From the NCBI RefSeq assembly GCF_000001735.4, contig NC_003074.8:22513261-22577260 (forward strand): 64,000 bases of DNA, written 5' to 3'. Every line of letters starts with the position of its first letter. Position 1 is the first letter of the stretch. This document shows positions 1 through 10,486 of the stretch, piece by piece. The notes under the pieces are model-generated. The model did not search any database. It saw only the letters and a list, made by a program, of their open reading frames with translations, and was not told the origin of the DNA. Made by a program: the position numbers and the translations under genes. This stretch comes from Arabidopsis thaliana (Eukaryota > Streptophyta > Magnoliopsida > Brassicales > Brassicaceae).

Positions 1-177
1 CTGTTTCTTGTGCAAGAACGTAAAATCGCTAGTAATCCTCGAACCATGCGGGTCCTTGGGGACATGAAACTGACACTGTCACCAGAACAAGGTAGGCAAG
101 GAATAAGCTCGCCAGAAACAATGGCAGCACGAGAGTTTAACATGACACTAGGAGGGTTGCTACTAAGGATCAGCTAG
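1..177 (+). other. Unrecognised open frame entering from the left edge
   Basis: Frame 1 is open from the first base to a TAG at 175-177 (58 codons) and includes the segments ERKIASNPRTMRVLGD and QGISSPETMAARE. I do not recognise the product. It could be the tail of a coding exon or of a transposon ORF cut by the window edge. The opposite strand is also open over part of this stretch, so coding status is uncertain. From 178 to 235 I see nothing assignable. Confidence 0.2.
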
Positions 178-235
178 CAAATCCGGTTAGCTACTCAGTA
201 GGCTGTATACATTGGTGCTTGCCTGGTCTTCAAAA

Positions 236-470
236 TCCCGAGGTGTTTTCGAGCCCGCCTCGGGTTGATTTTCCAAGTCTTATCCCCGAGGCGTTCCGAG
301 GTCGGGTCGGGGATTACTTTATGAGACTGCCCGAAGCGTTCTCGATATCGCCTCGGTATGGGCTCTTGACGAGAACTCCGAGGTGTTTTGGTCCGGTTCG
401 GAATAATTCATATATGGCTCCCGAGGCGGTATGGTCGGCTCGCTATACTGGGTCAAATCCGACCCCAACA
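236..470 (-). repeat. Truncated 3' LTR of the Tat element
   Basis: This matches the outer part of the right LTR (about 7765-7956) and ends in the same CCGACCCCAACA at the border with internal DNA. The outer ~530 bp are missing, with an abrupt junction near 236. It retains a 46-bp stretch (about 312-357) that is absent from the right LTR. Confidence 0.85.
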
Positions 471-486
471 GTTTGCCCCCCAGCTA
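471..486 (-). other. Polypurine tract of the Tat element
   Basis: On the minus strand the sequence TAGCTGGGGGGCAAAC lies immediately before the LTR start TGTTGGGGTCGG. Position and purine content fit the plus-strand primer for reverse transcription. Confidence 0.8.
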
Positions 487-733
487 AATGATTCAGTAGA
501 ATGATGAGCTTCATGAATGGATTTCCCGAGCCGACTGTTCACCTTCTAGTTTTTGTCGCTTCATCTTCTCGGACGGTCAAACTTCTGTTGCGTGTCACCG
601 ACTATTTTTGAGGAGTGGAAACGTTTTTCGCTTGTTCCCGAGGATCATGCGGATCTTTTTTCTTCTGCCGAGCCCACGCGCTTGAACGCGTTTTGGATGT
701 TTAATGCGGACCCGACGCGCCTTTGAAAATCTC

Positions 734-740
734 TATATAA
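734..740 (+). promoter_or_regulatory. TATA box of the antisense gene
   Basis: TATATAA within CTCTATATAAGCAGC lies about 205 bp before the ATG at 944 and on the same strand as the antisense gene. A start near 765-770 would give a leader of about 175 nt. It lies inside the element just beyond the 3' LTR, so the gene seems to have its own promoter. The call rests on sequence only. Confidence 0.6.
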
Positions 741-943
741 GCAGCGAGCCACTCCTTCAATAACTTCATTTGAAGTTTTCGAAGAAAATAAACGAGGTTT
801 GCTTCCTTCTCTCTGATCTTGATATTTCTATTGCTTTTTCTTTTCCGGTGAGGTCCCGTTGTTCTTTGTTATTTTTGATTTTGCCGGGATAGAAATAGAG
901 TTTTCCGGTTGTTTTCCTTCTCGTCTAACGTCCCGAGCCGAGA

Positions 944-3484
944 ATGAGTTCTTCGCAATCACCGTCGACCCCGAGCGCTTCTCTTGTCGATTCTAGCGAT
1001 TCAAAACATCCAGACGATCTGCCTCAGATCTATAAACGGAGATCAGTTTGGACGTCTTCTGAAGATGCTGTTTCTTCATCGAATTCCCCCGAGCAGACGA
1101 CTCCCTTCACGGTTCGGGAAGACACCAATGCCGATATCGCTCGGGAATTGGATTTACCCGACGATCCCGAGCCGCATCTCGTTCGGAGGTCTTCTGCTCC
1201 TATGGTCGATGAAGCTGGGACATCCAATTGGCAAGATGCGTCCGAGCCCCTCATGCCGACGGTTAAGATCGAGGACTTTCTTTACTTCGGCCCGAATGAG
1301 ACAGAGGATATCTTGCGTCTTAACGAGCAGAAGGCTTTCGAGAAAGCTGAGAAGAAGAAGAGGAAAAAGAAGAAAAAGGCGGTAATGCCAAATCCTCCCG
1401 GTTCATCAATGTGTACCGAGCAATCTCTCTCGGATCTTAAGGCTCGATTTGGTCTTGGTGCTGTAACCTTGCGTGTTCCGAGCCCTGAAGAGCGAGCCGA
1501 CAGTCCTCCTGCAGGTTTCTATACTCTGTACGAGGGATTCTTCTACGGCTGTCTCTTATGGTTGCCGATCCCGAGATTGGTCCTGGAATATGTGACATCA
1601 TATCAGATCGCTCTTTCCCAGATCACGATGCGGTCTTTGAGACATCTGCTCGGGATTTTGATTCGAAGTTACGAGTCTGAAACGGAGATAACGCTGGCTC
1701 ATCTGAGAAATTTTCTCGAGATCCGGCGGGTGCCAAAATCCGAAGTGGACCGGTACTACATTTCCCCCGCTAAGGGAAAGAAGATTATCGATGGGTTCCC
1801 GAGCAAAGACGAGCCATATACCGATCACTTCTTCTTTGTAGCCATTGAAGATGCTATTCATGAAGATCTCCTCGGGACTGTTCTGACGAGATGGGGAATT
1901 TTGGGTAGTTGTAGTTAGAAATTTATTAGTACCCGAGGTGATGTTAATTTCGTTCTCTAATTGCAATTTTCCTTTTGCAGAACGCACTCTCAAGTTTCTC
2001 GAGCCGATTCCAGACGATTTTCTTTCGGCTTTTCACGCGTTGTCGGCTCGAAAGTGCGATTGGCTGAAGCATTTTTCTCGGGAACGAGTTGAGTGTGCGC
2101 TTCGTCTTCTTCACGGCGTTTCTTGTCCCACTAGTTCGGAATCTTCCGATCATCGCACTCAATTTTTCGTGGACATGCAATCGACGAAACTTACTTTGCG
2201 GGAGGTCTATGCCAAGAAGAAAGAGGACAAGGAGAGGCGATTGGCGGAAGAGAGGCGCCTTGTTAATACGGGATTGATCTCACCGCGGGCCGATCCTGAG
2301 GCGACCCAAGATGGGAATGTTATTCCCGATGCTACCGCGCCGCAGACTGCTCCCGAGGCATCTCGAGATGGGGTCAATCCCTATACTGCCGGGCCGGTTG
2401 ACGCGGCGCCCGCTGAGGCTCAGGGAGCCGAGCCATCCGCTGCTGCGCCCGAGGCGGTTTTGGCGTTACCTGCGATTGACAAAGCGGCAGGTAAGCGCAT
2501 TCGGGTTGACGATGTGTCGTCAAAGAAGAAGAAGAAGAAAAAGAAGGCATCCGGCTCCGAGGTGGAGAAAATACTCCCCATCTTTGAAGATCGTACTGCC
2601 TCGGCTAATCTGCTCGGGGGATGTGTTGGTCCCTTGCTTCCTCCTCCAGATACTCTTCTGGAATCTCGGAAGTATGCCGAGACGGCATCTCACTTTCTGC
2701 GGGTATGAATTCTGTTGCTTATAACCTATCTTGGTGTTATCATTATAAAGCTAACTTTTCTCTTTTCCAGGCTGTCGCTTCGATGAACCGGATGGTACAT
2801 TCGTATGATTCGGCTATGCGAAGCAACATGGAGGTGGCTGGTAAATTGGCCGAGGCGGAGTCTCGGATTCAGGCCATCGAGCGAGAGAAGAACGAGGCAC
2901 TCTCCGAAGCTGCTGCAGCGAAACTGGAAAAGGAAGAGGTCGAGAGGACGGCTCATGTGAATAAAGAGAACGCCATTAAGATGGCCGAGCAGAATCTCAA
3001 GGCGAACTCTGAGATCGTCCGTCTTAAGCGGATGTTATCCGAGGCGAGGGGACTTCGTGACAGCGAGGTGGCTCGGGCCGTCCAGACGACGAGGCGGGAG
3101 GTCTCCGAGACTTTTATTGCTAAAATGAAGAACGCCGAGCACAAAGTGTCGCTCCTTGATGAGGTCAATGACCGATTCATGTACTTGTCTCAGGCGCGAG
3201 CCAACGCGCAGCTGATCGAGGCCCTCGAAGGTGGCGGAGTTCTGGAGAGTGAGAAGGAGCAAGTTGATGAGTGGTTAAAAGATTTCGCCGATGCTGAGGT
3301 AAATCTTAATCGCTTCATGTCCGAGCTGAAAGATGACCTCAAAGCTCCAGCTCCCGAGCCCGCTCCTCTGAGTCCGGGTGGTCACAGATCGGTCGAGTCA
3401 TTGGCTGACGAGGCGGGAATTACAGATCAAGCCGGATCTCTCCTCCCTGCCAAGGATAATCGACCATCCGAAGATCTCGACTAG
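944..3484 (+). CDS. Antisense gene of the Tat element (putative gypsy-type transposon protein, 3 exons)
   Basis: Exons 944-1904, 1981-2702 and 2771-3484 join in frame to 2397 nt, or 798 amino acids plus stop. Introns are 76 and 68 bp, begin GT and end TTTTGCAG or TTTTCCAG, and both contain in-frame stops if retained. Exon 1 has an acidic Ser-rich start, a Lys/Arg cluster near residue 140 (KKKRKKKKK, likely nuclear signal) and a region with EGFFYGCLLWLPIPRL and SLRHLLGILIRSYE. That region resembles, as I recall, the plant family called putative gypsy type transposon (Pfam Transposase_28). Exon 2 adds a second Lys run (SSKKKKKKKKASG). Exon 3 is a long charged coiled coil. The function of the family is unknown. 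It is notable that this gene is open throughout while gag-pol on the other strand is ruined. Its ATG follows a TATA box by about 205 bp. Confidence 0.78.
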
Positions 3485-4100
3485 GGACCCGAGGCGGTTT
3501 TTTGTTTTTCTTCTCTCTGCTCGGTTATAATACTTATAGCTGGATGGCTTTATCCGTTATGTAGAACCTGCCTGGATGGCTTTATCCAATTTAAGTCATT
3601 TTTTGAAACCCAAAAGTTATGGTTTATTAATTCTGAATTGTTTTATTAGATAAAAAATGTTTAGAGTGAGTCTCTCGGTTGCGACCCGATCGTATTCACT
3701 CCTTGACCAGCGTTTAGGAACGAGCTGGGATACCGGTGTTAAAAGTATAACCGGGTTTCTGAAGATGAAAATTCCTTATCAGAAATAATCTGATAAGTTT
3801 TCACCTCGTATTTGTATAGCGCGCTGTAGCCGAATAGGCGTAATGGATACTCCGAGCCGTCGCTCATTGTATTAGACGAGTAAAAAGTTGAATTTTTAAT
3901 TTTTGATAGTAAAAATGGGAGTATGAATATACGGACCCACGTACTGAACTCGTCCGAAGACGAGCTGCCTACGTACCCTTTTCAGGGATCAAGCCACCTC
4001 GTAGTTCAAGTTTAGTCACCTCGGATTTAGTTGTAGTATTTCCTTGGGTGCATTGCGTTCCATGATCTTGGAACGGCTTTACCGTTTAAGTCAGCGAGCT
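3485..4100. other. Internal non-coding stretch of the Tat element
   Basis: This lies between the stop of the antisense gene and the 3' end of the degraded pol. It holds a short direct repeat (CCTGGATGGCTTTATCC, near 3540 and 3570) and probably the antisense 3' UTR. No other feature was seen. Confidence 0.5.
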
Positions 4101-6599
4101 CATACACTCCGGGTCGGATGACTTTTGAAATTAAGTATGGTCCTTCCAGTTCGTCCCGAGTTTTCCAGCGTTCGGTTCGGCAGTGTTCTGGTAAACTTTT
4201 CGGAGGACCCGATTTCCTTCGTGGAATCTTCGTTGCCGAACATTTGAATTGTAATGACGAGCCGTTTCATTCTGATAATTTTGTATTCGAACCAGGGACG
4301 AATCTCTTCGTTCGTCAATCAGATCAAGTTCGTCGAGGAGCCTTTGAGAGTTATCAGGAGTGTTCTCCGGGGATAGGCTTCGTCGTAGGCTTGGAACTAT
4401 CATCTCGGCCGGAATTATGCACTGTCCCGTAGACTAAGGCGAAAGGGGTTTCTCCTGTGGCTCGGCGAGGAGTTGTCGGATGCGACAAAAGCACGCCTTC
4501 GAGTTCGTCGGACCACGAGCCATTGTTAGCATCGAGCCGTTTCTTTAAGCCGTCGAGGAGCGTTTTGTTTGCGGCCTCGGCTTGGCCGTTCCCTTGGGGA
4601 TATCGTGGTGTTGACTTTGCTAAGTCGAATCCCCCATTTATCACAAAAGCCTTGGAAACGGGTCGATATAAATTTGGAGCCGTTATCCGTAACAATTTCA
4701 TACGGTATCCCGTGGCGACATAAGATATGTTTCCACACGAAGTTTTCGACTTGAGCGTCCTTTATGCTGGCGTAAGATTCGGCTTCTATCCATTTAGAGA
4801 TATAGTCGGTTAGAACGAGGACTAACTTTTTTTGCTTCGAGGGATGCATAGGTCCAATTATATCCATTGATGAAGGGATATGGCGAGGAGATTGATGACA
4901 AGAGCTCGGCTGGTTGATGGATTGTCGGCGCATGCCTTTGACATTTTTCACATCGTTTTGAAATTTTTTCGCAATCCTTGATCATCGTTGGCCAGAAGAA
5001 TCCGTGGTGTTTTATTTTGACGGCTAAAGCCCTTCCCCCAGAGTGGTTTCCGCACGAACCGCCGTGAATTTACTTCATGATCTTGCAAGTCGCTTCTCCT
5101 TCCACGCAGGTCATCAATGGTCCGGATAATCGCCAGTTGTAAAGTTTTTCCCCTATTAAGACGAAATGTGCAGCCTGAGCTTTGAGTTTACGAGCCTTCC
5201 ATTTATCCGAGGGCAATTTCCCTTCGGATATATAGCTTATGATGGGTTCCATCCACTTTGGGCTGCATTCGTCCGGGTCATCTTGATCCGTGCTGATTTG
5301 TATCGGGAGGACGTGTTCTTCTTCGCCGAGCTCAGGTTCGGGTCGGAGGTTGAGGCCAGAGCAGCTAGGGCGTCGGCCGATGAATTTTCTCCATTGGAAT
5401 CCTTGTTAATTTGAATTCGTCGAAATTTTTTGCTAACTTTTGAACATGAATCAGGTAGGCTTCCATTTTCTCGTCCCGAGCTGTATATTCCCCGTTGAAT
5501 TGATTCGCGACGAGCTGGGAATCGCAAAAAGCGTTGATTTTTTCAATCTTTAACCCCCGAGCTAGATTAAGTCCGGCAACGAGAGCTTCGTACTCGGCCA
5601 CATTATTGGTAGCTTCGAAGTTTAACCTGAATGACTGCTCGAGGATTTCTCCCGTTGGCGAGGTGAGGCTGATGCCTACACCCGAGCCTTGTTTTGATGA
5701 CGAACCGTCTACATGTAGGAGCCAAGTTGTGTCGAGTGGGTTTCCCGAGCTTCTTTGGTGGGTAATTCGACGATAAAATCAGCTAGGACCTGCGATTTTG
5801 CGCATGTTTTGTTCCGATATTCGATGTCGTACTCGCTGAGCTCGATTGCCCACTTAGCTACACGTCCTGATTGGCTTGGACTGTGTAAGATGGCGCGGAG
5901 TGGCATGGATCCCATTACTACGATGGAATGGGATTGAAAATAAGGTCGTAGCTTCCGCGCCGGTGAAAGTCTGAGACGTAGAAAATCGGCTTCTGTTCGC
6001 CTCTGTCTTCTCGGACTAGCACTCCGCTGACTGCAGTATCTGATACGGCAATATACAAATATAATGGCTCTCCGATTACGGGTTTGGCGAGGATGGGTGG
6101 TGTTGCTAGGTACTTCTTGAGTTCTTGAAAAGCTTCTTCACATCGGATCGTCCACTCGAACTTTTTGTTTCCCCGAAGCACATCGTAAAAGGCTAAGCAT
6201 TTGTCTGTTGATCGAGAGATGAAACGGTTAAGGGCCGCAACTCTTCCGGTTAAGCGCTGCACTTCTCGCTTGTTTTGAGGCGATGCCATTCCCAACAATG
6301 CCTCGATTTGCTTTGGATTCGCCTCGATGCCGCGGTGGGTTGAGTTTGACGTTGTATAAGTTTAGTTGTTTGAAACATTCGCGCAAATGGGTTATGTGGT
6401 CTTTCTCTTCCATAGATTTCACCAACATGTCGTCGATGTAGACTTCCATCGTCTTCCCGATCTGTAAGGCGAAAATTTTGTTGACGAAGCGTTGATAGGT
6501 CGCCCCGGCGTTCTTGAGTCCGAAGGGCATCACTCGGTAGCAAAAAATTCCTTGCTCTGTGTAGAAAGCGGTTTTTTCTTGATCTTCGGGGTTCATCAT
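4100..6599 (-). pseudogene. Degraded pol of the Tat element (RT half, RNase H, second RNase H, integrase)
   Basis: Reading leftwards, the RT begins mid-domain with VMPFGLKNAGATYQRFV and the catalytic box VYIDDMLVKS (6599-6330). The connection and RNase H follow (about 6298-5750: VLRGNKKFEW, FIVELPTKEA). A second, archaeal-type RNase H has LHVDGSSSKQGSG and ATNNVAEYEALVAGL (about 5730-5400). Integrase follows with the zinc-binding stretch RCEKCQRHA, core [23 protein letters not shown] and [17 protein letters not shown] (about 4985-4350). The frame changes many times (near 6330, 6240, 5915, 5480, 4950 and 4700). Protease and the N-terminal RT are deleted. It is non-functional as written. Confidence 0.88.
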
Positions 6600-6639
6600 C
6601 GATGGTTAAGCCTCCACCAATTTCTCCGGCCAGGAACTT

Positions 6640-7219
6640 TGCTGCCAATGTTGCTCCGAGGCCACGTCGTTGATTCCTTCTACTCTGGCTAAGGTGGATC
6701 GGAATTTTGCGAGGAAATCTCGAAGTGGCTCATTAGGCTGCTGAGATAACGACCATAGATCGGCGTCTGACGTGCCGGGATCGATTAGCACCGAATATTG
6801 CTTTAGGAAAAGTGTCGATAGCTCCTGAAAACTATCCACAGAATTCCCTTCGAGTCTCGAGAACCAGTCCAGGGCTGGCCCTTTCAAGTGCTCGACGAAC
6901 AGGTGACAGAGACCAGCGTCTCTTTCTTCTGGTCTGAATTTGGCTCGGGCCACGGAGATGATAAACGACTTTAAATGCCCTTTTGGATCGAAAGACCCGT
7001 TGAAATACTCGATTCTTAGTTTTCCTGTTGAAGTTGAGCCATCATACTCCTCAGTTCTCTGCTAGGGTCGCGGGAGCAACGGCTTCAGGAGCATCTGTCT
7101 GGATTGGAGGGATTGGGTTCCCCTCTGTATCAACTACGTTACTGGAGACTTGATTGTTGACCATTGTGAATTGGGTGATTGGTTCCGTGTTCCGGGTGTT
7201 AGAGAAATCTCTACCCCCT
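6640..7219 (-). pseudogene. gag remnant of the Tat element
   Basis: On the minus strand the N-terminus MVNNQVSSNVVDTEG is followed after a frameshift near 7050 by the retrotransposon gag core: KFRPEERDAGLCHLFVEHLK, ALDWFSRLEGNSVDSF, LFLKQYSVL and LRDFLAKFRSTLARV. It breaks off after INDVAS and runs directly into out-of-frame sequence that leads to RT. One deletion has therefore removed the gag C-terminus, protease and the start of RT. Confidence 0.8.
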
Positions 7220-7235
7220 CCTTCTAGCGCCAAAT
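7213..7235 (-). other. Primer binding site of the Tat element
   Basis: Directly inside the 5' LTR the minus strand reads TTTGGCGCTAGAAGGAGGGG. This is the usual place and style of a tRNA 3'-end complement in plant gypsy elements. I do not assign the tRNA. Confidence 0.7.
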
Positions 7236-7956
7236 TGTGAGAGTCAAAATTCGCACAATAGAATTTGTTTTAAAGGTTTCTTCAAAGAACGGATCTTTGT
7301 GAGATTCTCAAAGAACAACAGAATTCTCAATTACCGTGGACGGTGTTCTTGATTTTATTAATGAGAAAGTAATGATTTTATCATACAAGTGTGATAAAAT
7401 ATGAGAAACAGGTGTTTTTTGCCTTCAAAGTCAGAGCGTTCTTGATAGCCTCAAGTTGAGAGCCCTTTTGTGCGTCCCTTTGTTTGTTCTCTAAGGTGCT
7501 TTTTTATAGGGTCCGAGAATATCATCCCTTGCGATATTCTCGGAAAATTCCTCTTTGTCTTTATCTTCCGAAGATTCTGGGATTTTTGTATCCGGTGATA
7601 TCTTCGAAGATTATCTCTTCCGGGGTTTTCGGAGATGAAGTGTTTTGAACTTACATCGGCTAAGTCTTTCGAAGTCTTTCTGTCTAAAACGAGATCTTTC
7701 CGAGCCGTGATTAAGCTGGCCTCGGGTCATGATCGGGATGCTTGGTCTGCGGTATTTGAAGGCAAGCTCCCGAGGTGTTTTCGAGCCCGCCTCGGGATGA
7801 TTGTCCAAGTCTTATTCCCGAGGCGTTCCGAGGTCGGGTCGGTATGGGCTCTTGACGAGAACTCCGAGGTGTTTTGGTCCGGTTCGGGATAATTCATCTA
7901 TGGCTCCCGAGGCGGTATGGTCGGCACGCTATCCTGGGTCAAATCCGACCCCAACA
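7236..7956 (-). repeat. 5' LTR of the Tat element (721 bp)
   Basis: On the minus strand it starts TGTTGGGGTCGG and ends TCTCACA, the canonical TG...CA. It borders a primer binding site on the inside and unrelated DNA (AAGGATCAG...) on the outside. Relative to the left LTR it lacks a 46-bp segment after GGTCGG. Confidence 0.87.
7501..7508 (-). promoter_or_regulatory. TATA box of the Tat 5' LTR
   Basis: The minus strand reads CCCTATAAAAAAGCACC here, a clear TATA motif. Transcription would start about 30 bp further left and run through the primer binding site into gag. Confidence 0.55.
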
Positions 7957-8354
7957 AAGGATCAGAGAAAATGTCGAAACAAATTTATGAACCCAGCTCG
8001 CCTATCAAGAGTTTAATTCCGACGACGTAAGAAATGCATTGTAGAATCGGAGAAGGAGAAGGATCTAATCGTCGATTGGAAGCAGAGAGGATCGGAGAAA
8101 GGCGCGCGCGAGAAAGAGGGACTGATGTTTGATTCAGCAATTTCGCACCCATAAATCTAAGGTAATTAAGAAAAGTGATTACAACAAAAATAAATTAAAT
8201 AAACTAAAATGTTAAGCATTTATACCATTTTTCAAGTTTTAACACAAATTAGAAAAAAACACAAAACAAACAACAATAAAATTAAGTTTATTTATGAAAA
8301 CGACATAAACATATAGGCTAGAGTTTTATTTCTTCAACTTACCAAAAAATAGTT
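7957..8354. other. Flank between the Tat element and the NYN gene
   Basis: This holds about 200 bp of purine-rich sequence (GGAGAAGGAGAAGG and similar), then AT-rich sequence that probably includes the 3' UTR of the minus-strand NYN gene. No coding evidence. Confidence 0.4.
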
Positions 8355-9769
8355 TTATTTCTTCAAACCGGCAGCTATGAGATCTTCAATCTCGTTCTCA
8401 GCCAAAGGTTTCTGTCCCAAAATCAACGAGTTCCACTTCCAAACCGATGTAGCTGCGCGAAGGAGGGCAGTGGAAGTAGAACTTTCGGGACAAGCCAGCA
8501 GTATGTTGAATGAGCGGCATCTCAGTTGATGAAGAGCGACGGAGTAATCACGATCGCCCGTTATTACCATCAAGTTGGAAGGTTGGGGATGATTGAGCGC
8601 AATCCAAGTTAAAACATGGCCGATAATTTTAAAGTCACTGGCATCTTTTATCGTTTTACGCGAACCAACTTTATTTCCTAAAAAAGAAAAAAACAACCTA
8701 AATAATAGTATTTAGATCAAAAGAAATAAATAAATTTATAGAGAATTTTACCTGGAACGTGGTATAGATCGATACCAGTGGAAGTGAGGGCCAGCTGGAT
8801 CGGGGTAGGTATGAGTCTCATGTTGCCGAAAGCACGTATAGAAATAGGCCCGCGATAGCCATTCTCGTTGAGCGCGTTTCTAATGTTCCCTCCAATTCTG
8901 TAGGCATCGAAGCCTCTTGGAACTGGAGAGTTCTCGGTGTCCCACCAAACTTGAGTTTTGGCAGTGCTAAAATCTACTAACTGATAAGAAGAAAAACAAG
9001 AAGAAGACTTGTCGCTTATGCCACAAATTGGAAAAACAAAAATGTCTGGTCTGCCAGGAAAAATGTCAAAAAAATTATCGATTTACCAAAAGTGATGAAA
9101 TAAAGCATCAATTTTGGGTCTGATGAATTAAATTCTCAATTTTAGTTGACTTTTCAATTAAATTTTTAATTTTTGTTGACTCGGCCAAATAAAACACGTC
9201 GTTAAATTAACAAACTGGTCAATTTAACAGATTTAAGTCAATGTTAACAATTTCATTAAATTCTAAAACGACGTCGTTTTGTGCTTAAAAAAATAAAAAT
9301 TAAGAGGAGAAAACAAAGGCCCAGGCCCAAAATAAAATTAACATTTTTACCTGTGGGTAACCAGGTAGTCTGACCGGATCACCATATTGAGGCCCAATAG
9401 TATCGTTTGGAGGAGATGAATCCGTAGCTTTAATAAATTTGATATTAATAAAAGTAAGATAATCATTAAGATGATGGAAAAACAGAAGGAAACAGAGGGG
9501 GAAAAAAAACAAACCTAAAAGACGAAGATAGTGAGTACCAAATACAGCTGGAGCTAGGATAAAAAAAAAAAACAAGTTTTTACATGTATGTAAAAAACGA
9601 GGTAAAACAGATAAAACGAAGCGAGAAGCTCCATTTCTTAAAAGAAAATATGAAAAAACTTACGACGTGATGCTCTGGTTCCAACAAATCCATGAGATGG
9701 AGACGCTACGTTTCCCAATCCGCTAATGGATTTGAAGAACCTGGATTGTTGAAATAGCTTGAGCAACAT
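8355..9769 (-). CDS. NYN-domain protein (putative endoribonuclease, MARF1/limkain-type), 5 exons
   Basis: Exons on the minus strand are 9664-9769, 9515-9553, 9351-9427, 8752-8980 and 8355-8677. They join in frame to 774 nt, or 257 amino acids, with GT donors and AG acceptors. The N-terminus MLLKLFQQSRFFKSISG is basic and amphipathic and looks like an organelle presequence. Exons 4-5 hold the NYN (PIN-like) domain: TQVWWDTENSPVPRGFDA with the first catalytic Asp, GPISIRAFGN, DASDFKIIGHVLTWIAL and MVITGDRDYSVALHQLRCR. Plants have many small NYN proteins; the family is predicted to cut RNA with acidic residues binding a metal. The conserved Asp residues are all present. The acceptor of exon 3 has a weak pyrimidine tract. 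The gene looks intact, and a TATA box lies at 10468-10474. Confidence 0.8.
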
Positions 9770-9920
9770 TTTATCTGAAACAAATAAACAAAAAGAAGGT
9801 CAAAATGTAAACGGATCGGAATGTCACGACGTCTAAACTAGAAGCGTCAGATCTAGTCAAGGAAGCTAAAACGGTAAAAACAGAGAGATAGAAAGAGTTG
9901 GAGGTTACATGAGCCAGCGA

Positions 9921-10350
9921 GAGTGAGAGAGAGAGAGAGCTTCCACGCTTGCTTCTCCTCAACCTGAAATGCATCGGAAAAAACTCAGGGAAACAGAACT
10001 TGACATTATACTTATAAAAACTCAAAAAAATAACTTAAGAACTCAAAGAATCACAATCGCAAATGCAAAACCCATCAAATTAAGCAAAATTATGATATAC
10101 GAAGCAGTTTCCGATTCACAGAAAGAGCGATCACACCAATAATCCAAAACATAATAACAATCGAAAGTTATTAAAGCGATCGGTATATACACGATCCATC
10201 GGATGGATAATCAGGAAATCTACATCAGAATCGTCGGTATCTGTAAATGGAGAGAGAGAGAGAGATTGAGCTTACTTGAGCGAGATAGAGAGCTTCCAAG
10301 CTTTCTTCTCAGACTGAAATGCATCGGAAAACAAAATCTCGGAATCAGAT
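9921..10350. repeat. Duplicated leader segment upstream of the NYN gene
   Basis: Two diverged copies of an about 80-bp unit lie at about 9921-10005 and 10245-10350. Each starts with a GA-dinucleotide run, then GAGAGCTTCCA(C/A)GCTT and CTGAAATGCATCGGAAAA. They lie between the TATA box at 10468 and the ATG at 9769, so both may be transcribed as 5' leader or leader introns. Confidence 0.6.
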
Positions 10351-10467
10351 TTAAGAAATCGACACTATACCGATTAACAAATAAAAATCTTTAAAAAAAA
10401 ACGAAGAATAAAACCTTGACTGATGCATAAAAATGGTGGTGGTTTATGTGCTGAAGACGATGGTGCT

Positions 10468-10474
10468 TTATATA
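10468..10474 (-). promoter_or_regulatory. TATA box, likely of the NYN gene
   Basis: The minus strand reads CTTCTATATAAAGCACC. It is the only good TATA motif on that strand within 1 kb upstream of the NYN gene. It would imply a leader of up to about 670 nt, probably containing an intron. Confidence 0.4.
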
Positions 10475-10486
10475 GAAGGAAGAGAG

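Larger units (their letters stand above)
236..7956 (-). mobile_element. Ty3/gypsy LTR retrotransposon, Tat lineage, with antisense gene
   Basis: The two ends share an LTR, complete on the right (7236-7956) and truncated on the left (236-470). Reading the minus strand, the order is 5' LTR, primer binding site, gag, RT, RNase H, a second archaeal-type RNase H, integrase, an antisense gene on the plus strand, polypurine tract and 3' LTR. A second RNase H and an extra antisense ORF between integrase and 3' LTR are known traits of the Tat clade (Tat, Retand, Grande). Protease and the front half of RT are missing, and the rest of gag-pol is full of frameshifts, so the copy cannot move by itself. 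No target duplication is visible because the left LTR has lost its outer end. Confidence 0.88.

Noticed and set aside
219-491. Open plus-strand frame of 90 codons across the left LTR.
   Set aside because: It lies wholly in LTR and polypurine tract sequence and is not conserved as protein in the right LTR copy, where frame and length change.
165-7965. AAGGATCAG occurs at 165-173 and directly outside the right Tat LTR at 7957-7965, like a target duplication.
   Set aside because: The left copy is not next to the LTR remnant, 60 bp of non-LTR DNA lie between, and 9 bp exceeds the 5 bp of this class. It may be chance or rearranged flank.
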